Assembly: GCA_048636595.1 (NCBI GenBank)
Contig: JAIVWI010000186.1
Coordinates: 1 to 5,454 of the forward strand
Reading direction: 5' to 3'
DNA: 5,454 bases
Source of the DNA: JAJRRA01 sp048636595
GTDB lineage: Bacteria > Pseudomonadota > Gammaproteobacteria > Xanthomonadales > SZUA-36
This document shows, piece after piece, positions 1-5,454 of this stretch (positions within the stretch are counted from its first letter, which is position 1; every line of letters begins with the position of its first letter). Both the position numbers and the translations under genes were made by a program. Below the pieces are notes generated by a model. It saw only the letters and a program-made list of their open reading frames with translations, was not told where the DNA came from and made no database searches.

Positions 1-1173
1 CTGGAAACTTTGCAGCCTGGTGGCATTCTTGCCATCACGCGCTGGATCAAACTGCCGCCCCGTGATGGCGTGAAAATCTTCGCGACAGCGGTCGCCGCAC
101 TGGAGCGGTCGGGCGTGGCTGAACCGGGGCGGCAAATGATCATGATCCGTGGCTGGAATACCAGCACCTTGCTGCTCAGTAACCGGGTGTTTTCGGCCGG
201 CCAGATCGAACAACTGCGAAAATTCAGCAGTCAGCGCTGGTTCGACCTCGTCCATTACCCGGGTATCCAGGCCGGAGAGGCCAACCGTTACAACCAGTTG
301 CAGCAAGCGTGGTATTTCAATGCGGCCCGCGAGCTGCTGGGCGCTGAAAGGGAACAATTCTTCGAGGACTACAAGTTCAACGTTCGTCCCGCCACGGATA
401 ACCGCCCTTACTACTTCCACTTCCTGAAGTGGAGCACGCTGCCGGAAATCCTGGCCCTCAGGGGACAGGGTGGGCTGCCATTGCTGGAGCAGGGCTACCT
501 GATATTGATCGTAACCCTGGCGCAGGCGGCGCTGGCCAGCCTGGTGTTGATTCTGCTGCCGCTGTGGCTGGGGAAAAGCAAGGGTAAAGAAATATCCGGG
601 GGCCGCTGGCGTGTTGTCGTGTATTTCTTCACTATTGGCGTCTCTTTCATGCTGATCGAGATCGCCTTCATCCAGAAATTCATCCTGTTCCTGAGCCATC
701 CGCTGTATGCGGTGGCCGTCGTTCTGAGCGCCTTCCTGGTTTTTGCCGGGCTTGGAAGTGCGATGTCGGAACGCTGGTCTGTACCGGTTTCCCGGCCGGT
801 AGCCGGCATCGTTGTTATCTCCCTCGTGTACCTGTTTCTGCTGCCGCCCCTGTTCCAGTGGCTGATGCCATTACACGATTTAAGCAAGATCCTGATATCC
901 GCAGTGTTGATTGCACCACTGGCCTTCCTGATGGGCATGCCGTTCCCGCTGGGTTTAAGTCGCGTCGCCCGCCATTCAGCAGCGTTGATTCCCTGGGCCT
1001 GGGGGATCAACGGCTGTGCTTCCGTGCTGAGTGCAATCTTCGCAACCATCCTGGCGATCCATGCAGGCTTCATCGTCGTGCTGCTGCTGGCCATTGTGCT
1101 GTACATGCTGGCCGCAATGACCCTTCCGGGGAGACCAGGGACTGGCAGTCCAGGGACCGGTCACGTACTTTAA
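1..1173 (+). CDS. Spermidine-synthase-like methyltransferase fused to multi-pass membrane domain (3' part)
   Basis: The frame is open from the left edge (first codons CTG GAA ACT), so the N-terminus is missing; 390 residues are visible, ending at TAA 1171-1173. The first ~150 residues look like the end of a class I SAM-dependent methyltransferase or polyamine-synthase fold: LQPGGILAITRW resembles the strand after the SAM site, and TDNRPYYFHF at about residues 132-141 is the TDxRPYFFHF-type motif of membrane-linked SpeE-like proteins. About seven hydrophobic segments follow, near residues 165-190, 204-222, 233-253, 265-283, 297-315, 330-350 and 354-374. They include SHPLYAVAVVLSAFLVFAGLGS and GMPFPLGL, typical of the same family. 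The protein is therefore probably in the inner membrane. Substrate and reaction are unknown; many relatives carry SpeE annotation without shown aminopropyltransferase activity. It is convergent with the next gene, so a link to sulfur metabolism is not indicated. The family call is fairly sure, the function is not. Confidence 0.8.
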   Translation: METLQPGGILAITRWIKLPPRDGVKIFATAVAALERSGVAEPGRQMIMIRGWNTSTLLLSNRVFSAGQIEQLRKFSSQRWFDLVHYPGIQAGEANRYNQLQQAWYFNAARELLGAEREQFFEDYKFNVRPATDNRPYYFHFLKWSTLPEILALRGQGGLPLLEQGYLILIVTLAQAALASLVLILLPLWLGKSKGKEISGGRWRVVVYFFTIGVSFMLIEIAFIQKFILFLSHPLYAVAVVLSAFLVFAGLGSAMSERWSVPVSRPVAGIVVISLVYLFLLPPLFQWLMPLHDLSKILISAVLIAPLAFLMGMPFPLGLSRVARHSAALIPWAWGINGCASVLSAIFATILAIHAGFIVVLLLAIVLYMLAAMTLPGRPGTGSPGTGHVL

Positions 1174-1184
1174 CGCGCCAGATC

Positions 1185-1220
1185 AAAAAAACTTTGGCCA
1201 AATCATGAAAGCCATCAAAG
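1185..1220 (-). terminator. Possible weak intrinsic terminator of the YkgJ-type gene
   Basis: On the minus strand an imperfect hairpin (CTTT and GGC at 1220-1211, with a GAT bulge, against GCC and AAAG at 1198-1192) is followed directly by seven T residues (1191-1185). It lies 47 nt past the stop of the cysteine-cluster gene, where a terminator is expected between convergent genes. The stem is short and bulged, so the call is tentative. Confidence 0.3.
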
Positions 1221-1246
1221 GTAAAGCCAATCCCAGGCAAAGGCAC

Positions 1247-1264
1247 AGGGCTAATTTAAGCCCT
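1247..1264. other. Small perfect hairpin in the convergent gene gap
   Basis: AGGGCT and AGCCCT form a perfect 6-bp inverted repeat around a 6-nt AT loop, immediately beyond the stop of the cysteine-cluster gene. Neither strand has a long T-run right after it, so it is a poor intrinsic terminator. It may stabilise the 3' end of the minus-strand mRNA or slow polymerase between the converging genes. Apart from this and the T-tract hairpin, I see nothing in 1174-1266. Confidence 0.3.
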
Positions 1265-1266
1265 TA

Positions 1267-2229
1267 TTAAGTAGCACCCATTTCCGAACGCCCCCTGGCA
1301 ATTGCTGCCTGCAGGACATCCTCTTTCATCGTGATGGTCTGTTCGTTGAAAAGCACATTCTTGAGCCAGTCGAAGCCCAGTTGCAGCAACGCGATATCAT
1401 CCGTTTTCAGCATTTCTACGGTATCCGGATCAATCGCATAGGTGTCGAGGAATCGGGTGTCGAAGACAAAACGGCGGAATGCGCCCACATCGGTCGAGAC
1501 CATGAAGAACATCTTCTTTGCCTGTGGTTTTACTTGCTTGGCATTAGGACCGCCGACGGATCGCCAGGAGGTCATCTTCATCATGATATCGATCCAGCCC
1601 CGGTTGATTTCATCGAGAGCCTCGACTTCCTGTTCAGCGCGAAATTCAGCCACGGTTTGGCTTTTCTCTTCCTCGTGGCCACGGCAATGGGATTCCTTGA
1701 CCAGGAAATAAAAATCTTCCTTGTGCTCCGCCCCCATCATTTTGATCGACGCCAGGCCCATCGGGTAATAACGGCAGGTTGCGGGCCGGGCGTCATACAC
1801 GCCGCAACCCTCGTCGCCGGCGAGAAATACACAGGCACCCGAATCATCTTTGTCATCCGTGCGAAGCTTGGCGACCGGCATGTCGGATTTTTCCCAGATG
1901 GCGGGAACGGTGTATTGCGCCAGGAATTGGGCCGGCTGGAGGCCCAGCTTTTTGGTCAGCATCAGGATGTCTGCCGGTGTCAGCGTGACATCCGCCCCAT
2001 GGCAGCAGCGATTCCAGCAGCTTATTGATTTGTGACAGGAAAAGCAGAAGCTGTCGCTGGCTTTCAAGCGAACCGGTTCGACCGGGTTGCCATCGGTCTG
2101 GCGAACCCCTTCAAATATTTCAACTTCAATATCCCGTTCAGCCCCAGGTCGCTGAAATCCTGCCTCGTCTTTTTGCGATCCAGTCTCCTTGAACTGAGTG
2201 TGGGTGGAGTCCTTGTTTTGATCAGTCAT
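1267..2229 (-). CDS. YkgJ-type CxxCxxCC cysteine-cluster protein, extended form
   Basis: This encodes 320 residues. The cysteine pattern defines the family (zinc- or iron-chelating CxxCxxCC domain): C62-x2-C65-x5-C71-x3-C75-C76, then C133, C142, C152 in TCRYYPMG, and C182 in HCRGH. Members are thought to bind a metal or Fe-S cluster; no reaction is established and I do not assign one. Residues 1-55 are polar and charged, probably a flexible tail. Residues ~190-320 are mostly helical-looking, acidic and lack cysteines. There is no signal peptide or membrane segment from this start, so a cytoplasmic location is likely. I chose the ATG at 2229 because the longer frame, reaching 2403, would run through a terminator and into aprA; no other ATG precedes the cysteine core. 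The Shine-Dalgarno sequence is weak, suggesting modest translation. It lies downstream of aprA on the same strand but behind a strong terminator, so it may have its own promoter. The domain call is sure, the role unknown. Confidence 0.82.
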   Translation of the reverse strand: MTDQNKDSTHTQFKETGSQKDEAGFQRPGAERDIEVEIFEGVRQTDGNPVEPVRLKASDSFCFSCHKSISCWNRCCHGADVTLTPADILMLTKKLGLQPAQFLAQYTVPAIWEKSDMPVAKLRTDDKDDSGACVFLAGDEGCGVYDARPATCRYYPMGLASIKMMGAEHKEDFYFLVKESHCRGHEEEKSQTVAEFRAEQEVEALDEINRGWIDIMMKMTSWRSVGGPNAKQVKPQAKKMFFMVSTDVGAFRRFVFDTRFLDTYAIDPDTVEMLKTDDIALLQLGFDWLKNVLFNEQTITMKEDVLQAAIARGRSEMGAT

Positions 2230-2295
2230 GGTTGCTGCTTTTATGTTTTCGGAACGTGTCGCTCGAAGACTCTCAGTAATTACGCTCTGACGATA

Positions 2296-2329
2296 CCAAA
2301 ACAAAAGGGCACCGCAAAATGCGGCGCCC
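2296..2329 (-). terminator. Intrinsic terminator of the aprBA operon
   Basis: Read on the minus strand, GGGCGCCGC and GCGGTGCCC form a 9-bp GC-rich stem with one G-U wobble and an ATTTT loop (2329-2307). A T-rich tract, TTTTGTTTTGG, follows at 2306-2296. The hairpin begins about 20 nt after the aprA stop codon, the classic place for a Rho-independent terminator. The outer flanks CAAAAC (2297-2302) and GTTTTG (2334-2339) are also complementary, so the structure can extend and might stop plus-strand transcription weakly. Confidence 0.87.
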
Positions 2330-2348
2330 CAGAGTTTTGCAAAAGAGA

Positions 2349-4256
2349 CTAGCCGTAGTGTTTCTCGACCAGGTCCATATGCGGAACCTTCTTCATTTCC
2401 CACTCGCCGGTTTCAGGATCCATGCGCGAGTTGACGAATACCTTCCAGTTTTCATCGTCGAGATCAGGAAAGTCCACCCGGTAGAAAAAGCCGGGATAAC
2501 GCGTTTCCTTACGGAACATGATGTGACGCAAATGCACTTCAGCCGTTCGCGTACGATGATAATTTTCCCATGCACGCAACAGTTCATGCAGGTCCTTCGC
2601 CCGCAGATGCTTGCTGTCTTCCTTCAGCATCTCCAGGTACATCAGGCCCATGTCGAGCAGTTTGCCGTTGGTGTTGTAGTAGGTGGAAACACCGGCGACA
2701 TACTCGTCCATGATTTTCTGCAGTCGCTGTTGGTACATTTGCGGCAGAATATAATTCGGATTGATATCCTCAGCCGTGGTCTTGTCCTTGTGCTCCAGGT
2801 AGGTGCGAACAGGACGGTAGATTTCCTCGGTGATCGAGGTGATGTCACTCTTAAGTTCCGGGGTAGAATCCGCGTGGTCACGCACGTAGCGAACCATGTT
2901 CTTGGCGGCGATACGGCCTTCGGCAAATGAACCGGACGAGAACTTGTGGCCGGAAGCACCGACCCCGTCACCTGCGGTGAACAAACCGTTGACTGTCGTC
3001 ATGCGGTTGTATCCCCACTGCCATTCCGCGGGTGCAATATCCGCTGGACCAGAAACCCAGATTCCGCAACAGCCGGAGTGGGAGCCCAGTAAATACGGTT
3101 CGGTCGGCATCAGCTCTGAAGCTGTTTCTTCCGGCCGGATATTCAGGCCAGCCCACACGCCGGCCTGGCCGATGCACATATCAAGGAAGTCTTCCCAGGC
3201 CTCCGATTCAAGGTGCTTGACCTCTTTCGGAGTCATGGTCTCGGCCAGTTTGGCCATCGCCGCGGGCGTCTCCATCATGATCGGACCCATGCCATCCTTC
3301 ATTTCCTTCAGCATGGCGTGGTTACGCAGGCAGGTTGGAATCACGGTTGCCGTGTCGTAGGGGGCAAAGTCCTTCAGCATGTCGGCGTTCTTGACCATGT
3401 AGTTCTCACCGAAACCATTGACCGCCTGCGATTTGAACAGCAGAAACCAAGCGCCCACCGGGCCATAACCGTCTTTGAAGCGGCAGGGCACGAAGCGGTT
3501 TTCCATCATCGTCATCTCGGCGCCGGCCTCGATCGCCATCGCATAGGTCGAGCCGGCATTCCAGACCGGATACCAGGTGCGACCCATGCCTTCGCCGGTG
3601 GAGCGTGGCCGGAACAAATTGACGGCGCCGCCAGCCACCAGCAGACAGGTCTTGCAACGGAAAATATAGAGTTTGTGCTCGCGTACCGAAAAGCCGACTG
3701 CTCCGGCGATCTGGTTTTCATTGTTGGCGTCGAGTATCAGCTTGACGATAAATACCCGTTCATAAATGTTTTCAATTCCGAGGGCTTTTTTCGCGCCTTC
3801 TGCGACGATTGGCTTGTAGCTCTCGCCATTGATCATGATCTGCCATCTGCCGGAACGGACCGGTTTACCGCCGTCCTTCAGGGGCACACCTTCAGTGCTT
3901 TTATCCTTCCAGATCGGCAGGCCCCACTCCTCAAACAGGTGTACCGTTTCATCAACGTGGCGGCCAACATCAAACACCAGGTCATCCCGGGTAATGCCCA
4001 TCAAATCCGCCGACACCATACGGCAGAAATCTTCAGGAGAGTTCTCCCCGAGATAAGTATTGATTGCGGAAAGCCCCTGGGCGACTGCGCCCGAGCGATC
4101 CAGTGCAGCTTTGTCCACCATGGTGATGCGTACGTCATCACCGGCCCAGCGCACTGCCTCATAGGCGGCGCCGCAGGCAGCCATGCCGCCACCCACGATG
4201 AGAATATCTGTTTCAACCTCAACGATTTCGGGATTGCCGAAAGTACCTTCACTCAT
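2349..4256 (-). CDS. aprA: Adenylylsulfate reductase, alpha (FAD) subunit
   Basis: This is the catalytic flavoprotein of dissimilatory APS reductase, interconverting APS with sulfite and AMP in the cytoplasm together with AprB. It has 635 residues, a normal length for the family. The N-terminal dinucleotide-binding motif is ILIVGGGMAACGAAYEA (residues 18-34). Other family signatures are NRFVPCRFKDGYGPVGAWF (253-271), LGSHSGCCGIWVSGP (390-404) and GLFTAGDGVGASGHKFSSGS (424-443), the last being the second FAD-contact region of fumarate-reductase-type flavoproteins. From memory of the Archaeoglobus fulgidus structure, W228, R259, F271, L272 and H393 match the substrate-channel residues W234, R265, F277, L278 and H398, so the active site looks intact. 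A TTG at 4262 would add two residues, but it lies only 2 nt from AGGAGG; the ATG at 4256 has 8 nt spacing and is preferred. It lies 67 nt after aprB, and a strong terminator follows its stop. Confidence 0.97.
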   Translation of the reverse strand: MSEGTFGNPEIVEVETDILIVGGGMAACGAAYEAVRWAGDDVRITMVDKAALDRSGAVAQGLSAINTYLGENSPEDFCRMVSADLMGITRDDLVFDVGRHVDETVHLFEEWGLPIWKDKSTEGVPLKDGGKPVRSGRWQIMINGESYKPIVAEGAKKALGIENIYERVFIVKLILDANNENQIAGAVGFSVREHKLYIFRCKTCLLVAGGAVNLFRPRSTGEGMGRTWYPVWNAGSTYAMAIEAGAEMTMMENRFVPCRFKDGYGPVGAWFLLFKSQAVNGFGENYMVKNADMLKDFAPYDTATVIPTCLRNHAMLKEMKDGMGPIMMETPAAMAKLAETMTPKEVKHLESEAWEDFLDMCIGQAGVWAGLNIRPEETASELMPTEPYLLGSHSGCCGIWVSGPADIAPAEWQWGYNRMTTVNGLFTAGDGVGASGHKFSSGSFAEGRIAAKNMVRYVRDHADSTPELKSDITSITEEIYRPVRTYLEHKDKTTAEDINPNYILPQMYQQRLQKIMDEYVAGVSTYYNTNGKLLDMGLMYLEMLKEDSKHLRAKDLHELLRAWENYHRTRTAEVHLRHIMFRKETRYPGFFYRVDFPDLDDENWKVFVNSRMDPETGEWEMKKVPHMDLVEKHYG

Positions 4257-4264
4257 ATCCAAAT

Positions 4265-4270
4265 CCTCCT
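4265..4270 (-). promoter_or_regulatory. Ribosome binding site deciding the aprA start
   Basis: A full consensus AGGAGG stands 8 nt before the ATG at 4256 and only 2 nt before the in-frame TTG at 4262. Spacing therefore favours the ATG. The strength of the site fits a highly expressed energy-metabolism enzyme. Confidence 0.85.
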
Positions 4271-4323
4271 GCCGGGCGGATATTCATCTGACATTCCGTC
4301 CGTTTGCAAACTAAAAACTCTGC

Positions 4324-4752
4324 TTACGCCGTGATCACGGGCATTACCATACCCGCCTCGGTGAACAACAGTTCGTCGTTGATGTCACCCGCCTCCGGCT
4401 TGCCACCATAAGGGTCGATGGTTCCCACCGGCGTTGTTCTGATTGGAAACTTGAAGCGCTTCAAACCACCATCGCGGAACTTGATCGTCCACATGATTGC
4501 GGTATCAGTGCGCAACGGGATAACCGCTCCGCCCATCGGCACCCAGTCCTGGAAGGCGCGGACTTCGATTGCCTGCTGTGGGCAGGCCTTGACGCAGCAC
4601 TGGCATTCCCAGCATTGCTCGGGTTCCTGGTTGAAGGCTTTCATGCGCTCGGTATCCAGCTTCATCAGATCATGCGGACAGATATACTCGCAAACTGTGA
4701 CATCGCCACCTTTGCAGCCATCGCATTTTTCGGTATGAACGAATGTTGGCAT
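4324..4752 (-). CDS. aprB: Adenylylsulfate reductase, beta (iron-sulfur) subunit
   Basis: This is the electron-transfer subunit of APS reductase, moving electrons between an external carrier and the FAD of AprA. It has 142 residues, slightly short of the ~150 usual in the family, with an intact end (TAA). The ferredoxin-like N-terminal half binds two [4Fe-4S] clusters through C10-x2-C13-x7-C21-x3-C25-P and C47-x2-C50-x2-C53-x3-C57-P. W48, inside CWEC, matches the tryptophan that in the A. fulgidus enzyme sits between a cluster and the flavin (recalled from the structural literature). C52 is an extra cysteine inside the second motif. The C-terminal half (about 65-142) is the family's tail that wraps around AprA, with WTIKFRDGGLKRFKFPIRTT as its most recognisable part. 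The ATG at 4752 has AGGGAG 7 nt upstream (4760-4765). It is first of the two-gene aprBA unit, the order usual for this enzyme. Confidence 0.97.
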   Translation of the reverse strand: MPTFVHTEKCDGCKGGDVTVCEYICPHDLMKLDTERMKAFNQEPEQCWECQCCVKACPQQAIEVRAFQDWVPMGGAVIPLRTDTAIMWTIKFRDGGLKRFKFPIRTTPVGTIDPYGGKPEAGDINDELLFTEAGMVMPVITA

Positions 4753-4850
4753 ACGGTTACTCCCTGGGGTGTATTGCGGAATGGCCCGTCACTCCACCGA
4801 TTTAGCATCTTAAAGGAGCTTCAGGATCGAGTCCTTGACTTGGGACAGGC

Positions 4851-4862
4851 TAATCATGATTA
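4851..4862. promoter_or_regulatory. Palindrome in AT-rich leader of aprB, possible operator or promoter region
   Basis: TAATCATGATTA is a perfect 12-bp palindrome inside a clearly AT-rich stretch (about 4851-4890) of the 165-bp spacer before aprB, 99 nt upstream of its start codon. The ankyrin gene ends at 4918 with no visible terminator, yet aprBA needs strong expression, so a promoter here is expected. I could not identify a convincing -35/-10 pair. A 12-bp palindrome can occur by chance in a window of this size, so the regulatory reading rests on its position. Confidence 0.3.
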
Positions 4863-4917
4863 ACGTATATGAGATTCTTGTAATGTAAGACCAAGTCGTG
4901 TATGGGCCTCTGGATCA

Positions 4918-5412
4918 CTAGTCCAGGGCCTGCTCGATTGCAGCAATAATCTCCGTTTCCCGCCGCTCGGTAGCCAAGCCGAGTGCGGTTACACCTTGCG
5001 GATCGGTTGCCGCAAGGTCGGCGCCCTGCTCGAGAAGAAGTTGCACGATTTCCGGGCGGCCCGAAGCCACCGCCCAGATAATGGCGGGCCTGCCTCGCTC
5101 GTCGCGCGTATCCGGGTCTGCGCCTTTGGCGACAAAGGCGTGCACGATGGCGACCTGTTTGCGCTTGATCGCTTGCAGGAGGTTCTGCTCAAGGGATAAG
5201 CGGTCGGCCCCCCAACCGCCCACGCCGAGTATTTGAAGTTCGCCATCGACCACCCGCTGGATCATGGGCACATATACCGGGGCCATGGTGTCGACGGCAT
5301 GGGCATTTTCACCCAGGCTTTTTGCCGCCCGTTCCGCGGCTTCCAGCCTGTCGTAGCCGGTAATCGATTCGCCATCGGGTGAACGGACGAAATAGCGGCT
5401 GTCAGCCCTCAA
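4918..5412 (-). CDS. Small ankyrin-repeat protein
   Basis: This encodes 164 residues ending at TAG. The C-terminal half carries about three ankyrin repeats. The first (~77-105) includes LLQAIKRKQVAIVHAFVAKGADPDTRDE. The clearest (~107-138) contains PEIVQLLLEQGADLAATDP. A degenerate last one (~140-163) starts QGVTALGLA. Ankyrin repeats bind other proteins; the partner is unknown. The N-terminal ~65 residues (RYFVRSPDGESITGYDRLEAAERAAKSLG at 6-34) look like a small separate domain I do not recognise. No signal peptide or membrane helix is evident, so it is probably cytoplasmic. The start is uncertain: the chosen TTG at 5412 overlaps a TGA stop of an upstream frame (TTGA), suggesting translational coupling, but this frame stays open to the window edge and could be longer. 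It reads toward aprB with a 165-bp gap, so co-transcription with aprBA is possible but unlikely to be the main route. Confidence 0.72.
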   Translation of the reverse strand: MRADSRYFVRSPDGESITGYDRLEAAERAAKSLGENAHAVDTMAPVYVPMIQRVVDGELQILGVGGWGADRLSLEQNLLQAIKRKQVAIVHAFVAKGADPDTRDERGRPAIIWAVASGRPEIVQLLLEQGADLAATDPQGVTALGLATERRETEIIAAIEQALD

Positions 5413-5454
5413 TCCGCCAACCCGCGGTAGTAGTCCCTCAGGCTTTCGACCACT
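5409..5454 (-). CDS. C-terminal end of an upstream gene (partial)
   Basis: Only the last 14 codons are visible. They read VVESLRDYYRGLAD and stop at TGA 5411-5409, and look like an ordinary amphipathic helical protein end. The stop overlaps the TTG start proposed for the ankyrin gene, the 4-nt arrangement common in operons. The product cannot be identified from this fragment. The frame could also be spurious, because the ankyrin frame is open across the same bases. Confidence 0.4.
   Translation of the reverse strand, partial: VVESLRDYYRGLAD

Noticed and set aside
1381..2028. Open frame of 215 codons on the plus strand opposite the YkgJ-type gene
   Set aside because: No family resemblance or convincing ribosome site; the opposite strand has a clear cysteine-cluster domain.
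2230..2403. N-terminal extension of the YkgJ-type protein with a hydrophobic segment (LWGAAFCGALLFWY)
   Set aside because: This stretch runs through the aprBA terminator hairpin and the end of aprA in another frame, so the apparent membrane anchor is a translation of non-coding DNA. The ATG at 2229 is the sensible start.
2319..2930. Open frame of 203 codons on the plus strand opposite the 3' end of aprA
   Set aside because: Shadow of aprA; it starts inside the terminator hairpin and shows no domain.
4257..4262. TTG start adding two residues to AprA
   Set aside because: It would leave only 2 nt after the AGGAGG site; the ATG at 4256 has ideal spacing.
3213..4334. Long open frame of 373 codons on the plus strand, antisense to aprA
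   Set aside because: It mirrors the codon pattern of aprA, its translation has no recognisable domain or family motif, and it spans the aprA start and its ribosome site. aprA is unmistakable on the other strand.
4914..4930. Short inverted repeat CTGGA / TCCAG at the end of the ankyrin gene
   Set aside because: The stem is only 5 bp, straddles the stop codon and has no T-tract, so I do not call it a terminator.

Overview
The window looks like a bacterial chromosome or metagenome contig from an organism with dissimilatory sulfur metabolism. The central evidence is a complete aprB-aprA pair on the minus strand, encoding both subunits of adenylylsulfate (APS) reductase. Base composition looks moderately GC-rich, genes are close-packed and Shine-Dalgarno sequences are strong. 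A sulfur-oxidising proteobacterium running the enzyme toward APS is my preferred reading. It is an inference: the window contains no sat, aprM, qmo or dsr gene that would separate an oxidiser from a sulfate reducer.

Layout from left to right. Positions 1-1173 (+) hold the 3' part of a membrane protein. It carries the end of a spermidine-synthase-like methyltransferase fold followed by about seven transmembrane helices. A short convergent gap (1174-1266) holds two weak hairpins. Positions 1267-2229 (-) encode a 320-residue YkgJ-type cysteine-cluster protein, probably metal-binding. Between it and aprA lies a clear intrinsic terminator (2296-2329), oriented to end aprBA transcription. Positions 2349-4256 (-) are aprA (635 aa, FAD subunit) and 4324-4752 (-) are aprB (142 aa, two [4Fe-4S] clusters). 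A 165-bp spacer (4753-4917) contains an AT-rich stretch with a 12-bp perfect palindrome, the best place for an aprBA promoter or operator. Positions 4918-5412 (-) encode a small ankyrin-repeat protein whose TTG start overlaps the TGA stop of another minus-strand gene that runs off the right edge.

How the genes work together. AprB passes electrons between its iron-sulfur clusters and the FAD of AprA, which interconverts APS and sulfite plus AMP. The membrane partner that links this to the quinone pool is not in the window. The YkgJ-type protein lies just downstream on the same strand but behind the terminator, so it is at most partly co-transcribed. A role in cluster or metal handling for AprBA is possible but unproven. 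The ankyrin protein and the truncated gene before it seem to form a separate transcription unit reading toward aprBA.

I see no tRNA, rRNA, CRISPR array, insertion sequence or integrase. The core is a recognisable, ordinary sulfur-energy locus. The less explained parts are the flanking YkgJ-type and ankyrin genes.
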